From positions 1 through 36,882 of the forward strand of contig JAFSVK010000014.1 of assembly GCA_017444985.1 (NCBI GenBank): a DNA stretch of 36,882 bases, read 5' to 3'. Below are positions 1 to 10,376 of the stretch, piece by piece. The notes under the pieces were generated by a model, which saw only the letters and a list, made by a program, of their open reading frames with translations, was not told where the DNA came from and did not search any database. Every line of letters begins with the position of its first letter. Positions within the stretch are counted from its first letter, which is position 1. Both the position numbers and the translations under genes were made by a program. Source of the DNA: Bacillota bacterium. Its GTDB lineage: Bacteria; Bacillota; Clostridia; Lachnospirales; CAG-274.

Positions 1-241
1 CGGGCTTTGTTTTTTATTTCTTACTTTGTTGCTACTCTAATTTACGTTTGCCACATTCAACTCCTAAGCCACATCGACACTCTGCCTCGCCTGAACAGCC
101 ACAGCTGACGGAGAGGTGGCAGCTTTAGCTGACGGAGAGGTCCCGCCACAACAGTAAATTTGTAATTATCAAAACCAATGCCGGAAAAATCAATTTTTTC
201 GCTTTAGCTAAAAATTGATTTGGGTCGATAAATTATAATTT
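1..241. repeat. Intergenic repeat R1 (left part may continue outside the window)
   Basis: This gene-free stretch is a direct repeat of 15571-15782, matching nearly base for base from position 1 to about 241. The shared text includes the block around 22-80, the block GACGGAGAGGT at the end of each sub-unit, and the AT-rich tail. Inside, CTGACGGAGAGGT occurs twice (around 105-117 and 129-141). A hairpin is formed by AAATCAATTTTT (187-198) and AAAAATTGATTT (210-221). R1 carries about 30 extra bases (84-118 region) that R2 lacks at this place, but these recur inverted at 15523-15556. No open reading frame with a ribosome site is visible. Function unknown; it looks like a non-coding interspersed repeat. 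Confidence 0.8.
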
Positions 242-249
242 CTTGACTA

Positions 250-286
250 AAAAAGCGTTTTGCAGCTTTTCCGCAAAACGCTTTTT
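250..286 (-). terminator. Terminator of the rimO-pgsA-S41-pyrG operon
   Basis: AAAAAGCGTTTTGC (250-263) and GCAAAACGCTTTTT (273-286) form a 14-bp stem with a 9-nt loop, just past the pyrG stop. Read on the minus strand it ends in a T run, so it fits an intrinsic terminator for pyrG. Confidence 0.85.
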
Positions 287-296
287 ATAGTCTTTA

Positions 297-3306
<3,010 letters not shown>

Positions 3307-3326
3307 TAAAAACACCTTCTTGTATT

Positions 3327-3875
3327 TTAGGGCTTATCCCTTAAAACATCAATATTTTTAGACACATAATCAAAAGCGGAAACTATGGTAAGCAAAAGGC
3401 TAAGCCATATAAAAATGTTTCCTATGGCTTTGAAGAAGGGTGTGTCTATATTAAGAAGCAGTATTATTATCATTATCATCTGAGAAGTGGTCTTAAGCTT
3501 TCCCCAGATGCTTGCGCTCATTATAATCTTTTTTTCTGCTGCTATGGTCCTGAAGCCCGTGATGAAAAACTCTCTTGCTATTATTATGATCACCACTATG
3601 GCAGGCAAAAGCTTTTTGTCGCAAAGGGCTATCATAGCGGAGCATACAAGAAGTTTATCCGCTAAAGGGTCCATAAACTTGCCAAAGGTAGTTACAAGAT
3701 CCATTTTTCTTGCAAGGTAGCCGTCAAACCAATCGGTTACGGAGGCTAAGCAGAATATAAGGGTGGAGAGCATACAACTCATCTTTTCTTCCATACCCAT
3801 AGGGTTCATAAGTATTACCAAAAAAACAGGTATAAGCAAAACTCTCAGTGTTGTAAGTTTATTCGGCAGATTCAT
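3327..3875 (-). CDS. pgsA: CDP-diacylglycerol--glycerol-3-phosphate 3-phosphatidyltransferase
   Basis: An integral membrane enzyme that makes phosphatidylglycerol phosphate, the first committed step of anionic phospholipid synthesis. The 182-residue protein shows the full CDP-alcohol phosphatidyltransferase signature D-x2-D-G-x2-A-R-x8-G-x3-D-x3-D: Asp48, Asp51, Gly52, Ala55, Arg56, Gly65, Asp69, Asp73. Several hydrophobic helices follow (around 90-105, 130-145, 150-170). AGGAGA precedes the ATG. Its first 17 bases overlap the end of rimO, and the rimO-pgsA pairing is common in Firmicutes. Assignment to pgsA rather than cls-type or pssA rests on length and the overall pattern. Confidence 0.95.
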   Translation of the reverse strand: MNLPNKLTTLRVLLIPVFLVILMNPMGMEEKMSCMLSTLIFCLASVTDWFDGYLARKMDLVTTFGKFMDPLADKLLVCSAMIALCDKKLLPAIVVIIIIAREFFITGFRTIAAEKKIIMSASIWGKLKTTSQMIMIIILLLNIDTPFFKAIGNIFIWLSLLLTIVSAFDYVSKNIDVLRDKP

Positions 3876-5232
3876 AAATTTCTCCTATAAGGTCGTAGTC
3901 TGTAGCTGTGTTTATCTTGATATTGTAAAAGTCTCCCGCTATAAGCTCCTCCTCGGAAGGGAAGAAAACATAGCCGTCTATCTCGTAGCAATCTCTGTAG
4001 CTTCTGCCACAGTAGATATCTCTATCTTCCTTATCCTCATCCAAAACGGTGTCTATCTTGCCTTCTACAATGACTTCAAGCACTTCCCCTACGAACCTTT
4101 GACCTATTTCCGCGGAAATAAGCATTTGTTCTCTCATAAGAGACTCTTTTCTCTCTTCTTTAATGTCTTCTTCTATCTGTCCCTCCATAGCGGCGGCGGG
4201 AGTACCGTCCTCGGGGGAGTAGGTAAAGACTCCTATCCTGTCAAGTTTAAGCTCCTTTAAAAATGCTACCTCTTCATCGAACTCCTCTTCGGTCTCTGTG
4301 GGAAAACCCGTTATAAGGGTAGTTCTTATACAGATATCGGGCATGGCAGTACGCAGTTTTTCAACGGTCTTTCTTATGGTTTCTCCGTTTGATCTTCTGC
4401 CCATAAGCTTTAGTATCCTGTCACCTGTGTGTTGTATGGGCATATCCAAGTAGTGGAGCACTTTCTTGTTCGTTGCCATTTCATTTATGAGCTCATCGTA
4501 GATATTTTCGGGATAGCAGTACATTATACGCAACCACTTGATATCTTCTATGAGAGAAAGCACATGTAAAAGTGTATGGAGCTTATTTTCACCGTAAAGG
4601 TCTTTGCCGTAAACAGAGGTGTCCTGAGCCACAAGTATAAGCTCTCTTACACCTTTTTCTGCAAGTATTTTTGCCTCTTTTACAAGGCTTTCCAATGTTC
4701 TTGAACGGTATTTTCCTCTTAAGGAGGGTATGGTGCAATATGTACAGTGCATATCACAGCCCTCGGCTATTTTGATGTAGCCGAAGCCTCCTACGGTGGT
4801 GAGCATTCTTTTGTAGGAATTGGTCTCTTGTATGTTGTTGTTTATGTCGGTCACAAGTTTAACGGAGTGTTGACCTTCCACAATGCTATCTATTACGGAA
4901 CCTATATTTTCAAAATCTCCCGTTCCAACTACGGCATCCACCTCGGGAAGGGAGTCGAATATTTCTTCTTTGTAGCGTTGCGCCATACAGCCGGTAACTA
5001 TTATGCCTCTGCAGGAGCCGTTTGTTTTGCAATCGGCTACCTCCAGTATCTTATCTATACCTTCTTGGCTTGCACTCATTATAAAGCCACAGCTGTTTAT
5101 GATTATAATATCCGATTCATAGGGGTCGTCGGTTATGATATAGCCCTTTTCGTCTATAAGACCCAACATTATTTCGCTGTCTACAAGGTTTTTGTCACAG
5201 CCGAGGGAAACAAAGTTTATTTTTAAGCTCAT
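3859..5232 (-). CDS. rimO: Ribosomal protein S12 (aspartate) methylthiotransferase, radical SAM
   Basis: RimO adds a methylthio group to an aspartate of ribosomal protein S12. The 457-residue protein has the three-domain layout of methylthiotransferases. The N-terminal UPF0004 domain has Cys12, Cys48 and Cys82 as ligands of one iron-sulfur cluster. The radical SAM core has the CxxxCxxC motif at Cys159, Cys163 and Cys166. A C-terminal TRAM domain ends the protein. The opening motif SLGCDKNLVDSE is typical of RimO rather than MiaB. GGAGG lies before the ATG. First gene of the operon, with its own promoter at 5269-5297. Confidence 0.97.
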   Translation of the reverse strand: MSLKINFVSLGCDKNLVDSEIMLGLIDEKGYIITDDPYESDIIIINSCGFIMSASQEGIDKILEVADCKTNGSCRGIIVTGCMAQRYKEEIFDSLPEVDAVVGTGDFENIGSVIDSIVEGQHSVKLVTDINNNIQETNSYKRMLTTVGGFGYIKIAEGCDMHCTYCTIPSLRGKYRSRTLESLVKEAKILAEKGVRELILVAQDTSVYGKDLYGENKLHTLLHVLSLIEDIKWLRIMYCYPENIYDELINEMATNKKVLHYLDMPIQHTGDRILKLMGRRSNGETIRKTVEKLRTAMPDICIRTTLITGFPTETEEEFDEEVAFLKELKLDRIGVFTYSPEDGTPAAAMEGQIEEDIKEERKESLMREQMLISAEIGQRFVGEVLEVIVEGKIDTVLDEDKEDRDIYCGRSYRDCYEIDGYVFFPSEEELIAGDFYNIKINTATDYDLIGEIYESAE

Positions 5233-5268
5233 ACAGCCTCCGTAAATTTGAAAAATACATTAAAAATT

Positions 5269-5297
5269 ATTCTACCACATTTTTTAAAAAAAATCAA
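5269..5297 (-). promoter_or_regulatory. Promoter of the rimO operon
   Basis: On the minus strand, TTGATT (5292-5297) and TAGAAT (5269-5274) are separated by exactly 17 bp, 37 bp before the rimO ATG. No other good promoter is seen upstream of pgsA, the S41 gene or pyrG. Confidence 0.75.
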
Positions 5298-5316
5298 ATT
5301 ATATAAGTGTGAACTT

Positions 5317-6243
5317 TTATTCAAATAATGGAGTGGAAAAATATCTTTCGGCAGTGTCGGGAAGTATTGTGACAACGGTCTTGCCTTTTCCTAACTTTTC
5401 CGCAAGTTTAAGGGCGGCGGCTACATTTGTGCCCGAGGATATACCGCACATTATACCTTCTTTGGAAGCCAAAAGTTTTGCGGTTTTTATAGCATCCTCA
5501 TCGGATACCACGCAGATATGGTCATAAATACCTCTGTCGAGTATCTCGGGTATAATGCCGTCACCTACTCCCATTTGTAAGTGGGTACCTATGTTTCCTC
5601 CCGAAAGTATAGCTGCATTTTCGGGCTCCACTGCCCATATTTCCATATCGGGATTTTTTTCTTTAAGGACACTGCCTATACCCGTAATGGTACCTCCCGT
5701 GCCTATGCCTGCGCAAAAGCCGTCTATAGTGCTTTCTACCTGTTCCGTTATTTCCGCGGCGGTGTGATACTTGTGGGCATTAAGATTATTTATATTTGAA
5801 AATTGCTGGGGCACAAATACATTTTTATCTTTCTTTGCCATATCCAAAGCCGTATCTAAGCAGGTTTGTATGCACTTTCCTATATCCCCGTCATCGTGTA
5901 TGAGTATTACTTTTGCACCGTAGTGGGATATAAGCTTTCTTCTCTCTTCGCTGACGGAGTCGGGCATAACTATATATGTTTTATATCCTCTTACCGCACC
6001 TACAAGAGCAAGGCCTATGCCTTGATTACCGCTGGTAGGCTCTACTATCACGGTATCCTTTGTGATCTTACCCTCTTTTTCGGCTGCAAGTATCATATTG
6101 TAGGCTGTTCTTGTTTTTATGGAACCGCCTACGTTCAGACCCTCAAATTTCACAAGAATATCGGCATTTGAGGGTTTATTTATATTATTGAGTTTTATTA
6201 TGGGAGTGTGGCCTATAGCCTGAAGAATATTGTCGTATACCAT
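5317..6243 (-). CDS. Cysteine synthase-family PLP enzyme (O-acetylserine sulfhydrylase-like)
   Basis: A fold-type II PLP enzyme that most likely makes cysteine from O-acetylserine and sulfide. The 308 residues match the CysK length. PLP-binding Lys43 is in GGSIKTR; the substrate loop is TSGNQG (70-75); the phosphate-binding glycine loop is GTGGTITG; and SSGTN lies near the C-terminus. The segment PQQFSN matches the CysK MQQF region. Two positions differ from textbook CysK: NVGGSIKTR instead of NPGGSVKDR, and TSGNQG instead of TSGNTG. It may therefore be a CysK paralogue with another amino-acid substrate. AAGGAG precedes the ATG. It stands alone, divergent from the ECF gene, so the context does not settle the substrate. 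Confidence 0.88.
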   Translation of the reverse strand: MVYDNILQAIGHTPIIKLNNINKPSNADILVKFEGLNVGGSIKTRTAYNMILAAEKEGKITKDTVIVEPTSGNQGIGLALVGAVRGYKTYIVMPDSVSEERRKLISHYGAKVILIHDDGDIGKCIQTCLDTALDMAKKDKNVFVPQQFSNINNLNAHKYHTAAEITEQVESTIDGFCAGIGTGGTITGIGSVLKEKNPDMEIWAVEPENAAILSGGNIGTHLQMGVGDGIIPEILDRGIYDHICVVSDEDAIKTAKLLASKEGIMCGISSGTNVAAALKLAEKLGKGKTVVTILPDTAERYFSTPLFE

Positions 6244-6274
6244 AATTTCTCCTTAAGTACATAAAGATGATTAT

Positions 6275-6303
6275 AGTATAATTCATTTTGGGAATAAAAT
6301 CAA
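6275..6303 (-). promoter_or_regulatory. Promoter of the cysK-family gene
   Basis: On the minus strand TTGATT (6298-6303) and TATACT (6275-6280) are 17 bp apart, about 32 bp before the start codon. The -35 box touches the MITE-like end fragment that begins at 6304. Confidence 0.7.
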
Positions 6304-6323
6304 GGGGAGCTCTAAAAAGTGCT
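6304..6323. repeat. Solo end fragment of the MITE-like element
   Basis: GGGGAGCTCTAAAAAGTGCT matches the terminal 20 bases of the elements at 11998-12153 and 33303-33459. No second terminus is seen nearby, so it is a remnant or a solo end. It lies between the two divergent -35 boxes. Confidence 0.65.
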
Positions 6324-6344
6324 GTTTTTAAGAAAGTCATCTAC

Positions 6345-6373
6345 TTGACAATATAGGTAGGATTTAATATAAT
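6345..6373 (+). promoter_or_regulatory. Consensus promoter of the ECF-luxS operon
   Basis: TTGACA (6345-6350), 17 bp, TATAAT (6368-6373): a full sigma-70/SigA consensus. The leader is about 35-38 nt long with a small GTGGG/CCCTAC hairpin (around 6386-6400) and a GGAG ribosome site. No riboswitch class is recognisable in such a short leader. Confidence 0.9.
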
Positions 6374-6417
6374 TCCATAAAAGCGTGGGATAGCCCTACA
6401 GAAAAAGGAGAAAAGAG

Positions 6418-6897
6418 ATGAATAAGACCAAAGATATAGCCTTAACGGCACTTTTTATAGCCTTAACGGCGGTATTTACAATGATCGTAAGGATACCCAT
6501 ACCCAGGGCAACAGGTTACATAAACTTAGGTGATGCGGTGGTACTTATCGCTGCGGGAATGTGCGGTAAAAAGAGAGGAGCACTTTGCGGAGGCTTGGGA
6601 AGTGCGGCGGCGGATGTTCTCAGCGGATATCCTCAGTGGGCGGTATTTACCCTTGTTATAAAGGCTGTAGAGGGCTTTTTGGCAGGCTTGGGAGGCAAGA
6701 AGACGAATCCCTTGTTTGCTGTGCTTTCCCTTATATTTATGGTGGCAGGCTATTTTGTTGCGGGTGTTATATTGGAAGGTTTTGTATCCTCTGTGGCATC
6801 CTTGGGCTTTAATGCCCTTCAGGCTTTGGTTTGCGGTATAATATATTTTATAGCTAAAAACATTTTGAAAAGAGGCAGAATATGGACGAAAGAATAA
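6418..6897 (+). CDS. ECF transporter S component (substrate-binding membrane subunit)
   Basis: A small polytopic membrane protein of 159 residues, the usual size for the S subunit of energy-coupling-factor vitamin importers. It shows about five to six hydrophobic segments. The conserved N-terminal pattern has ALTALFIALTAVFT, then INLGDAVVLIAA and a small-residue loop GGLGSAAAD. It resembles the COG4720 group. The ligand cannot be named from the sequence, and no ATPase or T subunit is nearby, which fits a group II S component sharing a central ECF module. AAAGGAG precedes the ATG. Its 3' end overlaps the M29 peptidase gene by 16 bp, so the two are co-translated, although a functional link is not evident. 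Confidence 0.87.
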   Translation: MNKTKDIALTALFIALTAVFTMIVRIPIPRATGYINLGDAVVLIAAGMCGKKRGALCGGLGSAAADVLSGYPQWAVFTLVIKAVEGFLAGLGGKKTNPLFAVLSLIFMVAGYFVAGVILEGFVSSVASLGFNALQALVCGIIYFIAKNILKRGRIWTKE

Positions 6898-7994
6898 CAA
6901 AACTTGCAAAAAATATTGTAAACTACAGTTGCAAAGTACAAAAGGGAGAAAGCCTTCTCATAGGTTGCAACGGCACAAGTGCCTTCCCTTTGGTGAAAGA
7001 GATCATAAAGCAGACTTATGAGGCGGGAGGCTACCCATATGTGGATATAAAGTCAAACACCGTTGAAAGACAGCTTTTAATGGGAGCAAGTGAAGAACAG
7101 TACAAAAGAATAGCCGAAATAGATGCCAAAAGAATGGATCTTATGGACTGTTATGTAGGTATAGGCTGTAACGACAATACAAGTGAACTTGCCGATGTGC
7201 CTGCGGAAAAAATGGCGATATATTCCAAAAACTACGTAAATCCCGTGCACATGGATGTAAGATTAAAGAAAAAGTGGGTAGTCTTAAGATACCCCAACAA
7301 TTCCCTTGCCCAAGCCTTCGGCTCAAGTTTGGAGGCTTTTGAGGAGTTTTACTACAAGGTTTGTAACCTTGACTATTCCAAAATGAGTAAGGCTATGGAC
7401 AGCCTTGTAAATATTATGAACAATACGGATAAAGTAAGACTTAAGGCTCAAAATACGGATATAAGCTTTTCTGTAAAGGGAATACCCGCCATAAAGTGCG
7501 ACGGTATATATAACCTTCCCGACGGTGAGGTATACACGGCACCCGTAAGGGATAGCATAAACGGAGTGATATCCTATAACACACCCTCGGAGTATGAGGG
7601 CTTTACCTACGAAAATGTGGTATTGGAGTTTGAAAAGGGGAAAATAGTAAAGGCTACCGCCAACGACACACAAAAGATAAATTCCCTTTTGGATACGGAT
7701 GAGGGGGCAAGATATGTGGGTGAGTTTGCCATAGGCGTAAATCCCTACGTTTTAAAGCCTATGAAAAATATACTCTTTGATGAAAAAATAGCGGGAAGCA
7801 TACACTTTACTCCGGGAAATGCCTACGACGATGCAGATAACGGCAACAGGAGTGCGGTGCATTGGGATCTTGTACTTATACAGCGCCCCGAATACGGCGG
7901 CGGAGAAATATATTTCGACGATGTCCTTGTGAGAAAGGACGGCTTGTTCGTAATAGATGAGCTTAAGTGCCTTAATCCCGAAAATTTAATGTAA
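6882..7994 (+). CDS. M29-family aminopeptidase
   Basis: A cytoplasmic metallo-aminopeptidase of the thermophilic aminopeptidase T / AmpS / PepS family, 370 residues, slightly shorter than the ~410 of characterised members. The dinuclear metal ligands can be placed by spacing: Glu216 (in DGEVYTAP), Glu281 (in GEFAIG), His308, Tyr315, His327 and Asp329 (HWD). The Glu-Glu gap of 65, the His-Tyr gap of 7 and the final HxD match the family. It overlaps the ECF gene by 16 bp and is followed 12 bp later by hflX. It probably trims peptides in general turnover. Confidence 0.92.
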   Translation: MDERITKLAKNIVNYSCKVQKGESLLIGCNGTSAFPLVKEIIKQTYEAGGYPYVDIKSNTVERQLLMGASEEQYKRIAEIDAKRMDLMDCYVGIGCNDNTSELADVPAEKMAIYSKNYVNPVHMDVRLKKKWVVLRYPNNSLAQAFGSSLEAFEEFYYKVCNLDYSKMSKAMDSLVNIMNNTDKVRLKAQNTDISFSVKGIPAIKCDGIYNLPDGEVYTAPVRDSINGVISYNTPSEYEGFTYENVVLEFEKGKIVKATANDTQKINSLLDTDEGARYVGEFAIGVNPYVLKPMKNILFDEKIAGSIHFTPGNAYDDADNGNRSAVHWDLVLIQRPEYGGGEIYFDDVLVRKDGLFVIDELKCLNPENLM

Positions 7995-8006
7995 TGAGGT
8001 CATTGG

Positions 8007-9266
8007 ATGTTTGAAACCGAAAAACAGAAGGAAAGACTTATACTTATAGGCATTGATAACGATGCCTCGGTATTTGATATAGAAAACAGCTTGAAGGAGC
8101 TGGAGGAGTTGGCTAAAACCGCAGGTGCGGAAGCGGTGGGGTATATGACTCAGAAAAAAGATACCCCCGATAAAGCCACCTACTTCGGCAAGGGCAAGTT
8201 GGAGGAACTTAAAAATTATATAGAGTTTAAGGAAGCGGACGGTGTACTTTGCGATGACGACCTATCCCCCGCTCAAATAAGAAATTTGGAGAGGATACTT
8301 AAGGTCAAGATAATAAGCCGTACTCTTATAATACTGGATATTTTCGCCATGAGAGCCGCAAGTGCGGAGGGTAAGGTGCAGGTGGAGCTGGCACAGCTGA
8401 AATACTCCCTCACCCACCTAACCGGTCACGGCAGAGAAATGTCAAGGCTTGGAGGCGGTATAGGAACAAGAGGCCCGGGTGAAAAGAAGCTTGAGATAGA
8501 TAAAAGGCTTATATCCGATAGGATATCGGAGCTAAACAAACACCTAAAGCAGATAGAACACCACAGAACGGTACTCAGACAAAAAAGGGAGAAGAACAAA
8601 ATACCCGTTGTTGCCCTTGTAGGCTATACCAATGCCGGAAAGTCCACGCTTTTAAACAAGCTTACGGGCTCGGGGGTATTGGCTGAGGATAAGCTTTTTG
8701 CCACCCTTGACACCACCACAAGAGAATATATTTCAGCAGGCGGTGCAAAGTATCTTTTAACGGATACCGTAGGTTTTATACAAAAGCTTCCCCACGGTCT
8801 TATAAAAGCCTTTAGGGCGACTCTTGAAGAGGTAAAGTATGCGGATGTGCTTATACACATGGTAGATGCCTCAAATCCCAACAGAAATGAGCATATACTT
8901 ACGGTCTACCAAACTTTAAAGGAGTTGGGAGCGGCGGATAAGCCTACCATAACATTTTACAATAAAATGGATGCCCCCGATATTGAAATGCCCCTTCTGC
9001 CCGACAGAAATGCCCTTAAGACCCTTATGGGGTCCGTAAAAGGGGAAGTGGGTCTTGAGGAGCTTGTAACACAGACGGAGGAGGCGGTTAAAAGCCTTAA
9101 AAGATCCGTAAAAGTACTTATACCCTACAGTGAGGGAAAGATGCTCTCCCTCATACACGGCAACTGCGAAATAGTATCCTCAAGCAACGAAGAACAGGGC
9201 TATTTTTTTGAACTTTACACCGATACCGAAACATACAACAGATTGGAAAGGTATATACTGCAATGA
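8007..9266 (+). CDS. hflX: Ribosome-associated GTPase HflX
   Basis: HflX is a GTPase that binds 70S/50S particles and splits stalled ribosomes under stress. The 419-residue protein has the HflX-specific N-terminal domain with the glycine-rich motif GGGIGTRGPGE (149-159), then a coiled region (about 165-195). The G domain has P-loop GYTNAGKST (206-214), DTVGF (253-257) and NKMD (319-322). A C-terminal domain ends the protein. A ribosome site TGAGGT lies 6 bp before the ATG. The stop overlaps the next start as ATGA. Confidence 0.97.
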   Translation: MFETEKQKERLILIGIDNDASVFDIENSLKELEELAKTAGAEAVGYMTQKKDTPDKATYFGKGKLEELKNYIEFKEADGVLCDDDLSPAQIRNLERILKVKIISRTLIILDIFAMRAASAEGKVQVELAQLKYSLTHLTGHGREMSRLGGGIGTRGPGEKKLEIDKRLISDRISELNKHLKQIEHHRTVLRQKREKNKIPVVALVGYTNAGKSTLLNKLTGSGVLAEDKLFATLDTTTREYISAGGAKYLLTDTVGFIQKLPHGLIKAFRATLEEVKYADVLIHMVDASNPNRNEHILTVYQTLKELGAADKPTITFYNKMDAPDIEMPLLPDRNALKTLMGSVKGEVGLEELVTQTEEAVKSLKRSVKVLIPYSEGKMLSLIHGNCEIVSSSNEEQGYFFELYTDTETYNRLERYILQ

Positions 9267-9745
9267 TACATATTATTACGGGAGAGGGAAAAGGCAAGAC
9301 CACCTCTGCTGTCGGCATGGCTGTAAGGGCTGTGGGAAACGGTATGAATGTAATATTCGTGCAGTTTTTAAAGGGTATGGACAGCGGAGAGGTAAAGGCA
9401 CTTAAAAGTCTTAACATAAAGGTGGAAAGGGTAGAAAACATAAAGGATTTTGACTATAAAAATATACCCTACCTTAAAGAAAAACAAGACGAAATGTTAA
9501 AAAATGCCTTCCTTGCCGATTCCGATATGCTCATACTTGATGAGGTGCTTGTTGCCTACAATAACGACTATATAACAAAATCGCTTTTGACCGAACTTAT
9601 GGATAACTACAAGGGCGAGCTTGTATTAACGGGCAGAGGTGCTTGTAAGGAGATACTTGAAAAAGCCGAGTACATAAGCGAGATAAAATTTGTGAAACAC
9701 CCTTATGAAGAAGGAATAGAAGCAAGAAAAGGAATAGAATATTAA
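9263..9745 (+). CDS. Cob(I)yrinic acid a,c-diamide / cobalamin adenosyltransferase (CobA/BtuR type)
   Basis: This ATP-dependent enzyme attaches the adenosyl group to reduced corrinoids, for cobamide synthesis or salvage. At 160 residues it is at the short end of the CobA/CobO/BtuR family. It has the unusual P-loop GEGKGKTT (7-14), the VQFLKG segment (33-38) and the acidic ILDEV motif (Asp93, Glu94), all diagnostic of this family. It starts with a 4-bp ATGA overlap on hflX and lies 13 bp before luxS. No other cobalamin genes are in the window, so a salvage role is likely but inferred. Confidence 0.93.
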   Translation: MIHIITGEGKGKTTSAVGMAVRAVGNGMNVIFVQFLKGMDSGEVKALKSLNIKVERVENIKDFDYKNIPYLKEKQDEMLKNAFLADSDMLILDEVLVAYNNDYITKSLLTELMDNYKGELVLTGRGACKEILEKAEYISEIKFVKHPYEEGIEARKGIEY

Positions 9746-9758
9746 GGAGATAAAAGTT

Positions 9759-10283
9759 ATGGATCTAATACCGAGTTTTTCCGTGGATCATACAGCTATT
9801 GTTCCCGGGATATTTATAAGCAGAATGGATGAGGTGGGAGGCAGCGTTATCACCACCTACGATGTAAGGCTTAAAAGACCTAACAGAGAGCCTGTTATAG
9901 ATGTGGCTGCCATGCACTCTCTCGAACACATTATAGCTACCTACCTGCGTAACGACCCTACATGGAAAGAAGATGTGATATATTGGGGACCTATGGGCTG
10001 TTTAACGGGCTTTTACCTTATACTTAAGGGCTCTCGACCTTCAAAGGAAGTATATGATATAATATACAGAGCCTTTAAAAATGTGAGTGAGCAGGAAAGC
10101 GTACCCGGTACCACAGCGGAGAACTGCGGATATTACCGTATGCACAATTTGGATATGGCTAAGTGGTATGCGGAGGAGTTTGCGCAATATTTAGAGGAAA
10201 ACAAAGATGATCCCAAAATATACGAATATCCCAAAACAGAAAGGCTTACCACCGAACAGGGACAACAATTCTATGATTCGTAA
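9759..10283 (+). CDS. luxS: S-ribosylhomocysteine lyase LuxS
   Basis: LuxS cleaves S-ribosylhomocysteine to homocysteine and DPD, the precursor of autoinducer-2; it belongs to the activated methyl cycle. The 174-residue protein carries all metal and catalytic residues: His53, Glu56 and His57 (HSLEH), Cys123 as third metal ligand (in AENCG) and Cys81 (in GCLTGFY). AAGGAG lies upstream of the ATG. It is the last gene of the operon that starts at 6418; the pfs nucleosidase partner is not in the window. No clear intrinsic terminator follows; the citrate synthase promoter begins 24 bp later. Confidence 0.97.
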   Translation: MDLIPSFSVDHTAIVPGIFISRMDEVGGSVITTYDVRLKRPNREPVIDVAAMHSLEHIIATYLRNDPTWKEDVIYWGPMGCLTGFYLILKGSRPSKEVYDIIYRAFKNVSEQESVPGTTAENCGYYRMHNLDMAKWYAEEFAQYLEENKDDPKIYEYPKTERLTTEQGQQFYDS

Positions 10284-10306
10284 GATTCGTATAGGGAAAA
10301 TTTTAC

Positions 10307-10335
10307 TTGTTAAGGCATAAATAATATGTTATAGT
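10307..10335 (+). promoter_or_regulatory. Promoter of citrate synthase
   Basis: TTGTTA (10307-10312), 17 bp, TATAGT (10330-10335), about 40 bp before the ATG. Confidence 0.6.
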
Positions 10336-10376
10336 AATGTATTATAGCGATATACTGTAAGAGAGGGAGGGGTAAT

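Noticed and set aside
1-141. CRISPR array, suggested by repeated CTGACGGAGAGGT units
   Set aside because: Only two to three imperfect short units occur, spacing is irregular, and no cas gene is present.
6374-6417. Possible preQ1-type riboswitch before the ECF gene
   Set aside because: Only a 4-5 bp stem is present and the required loop and A-rich pseudoknot strand do not match; the leader is too short.
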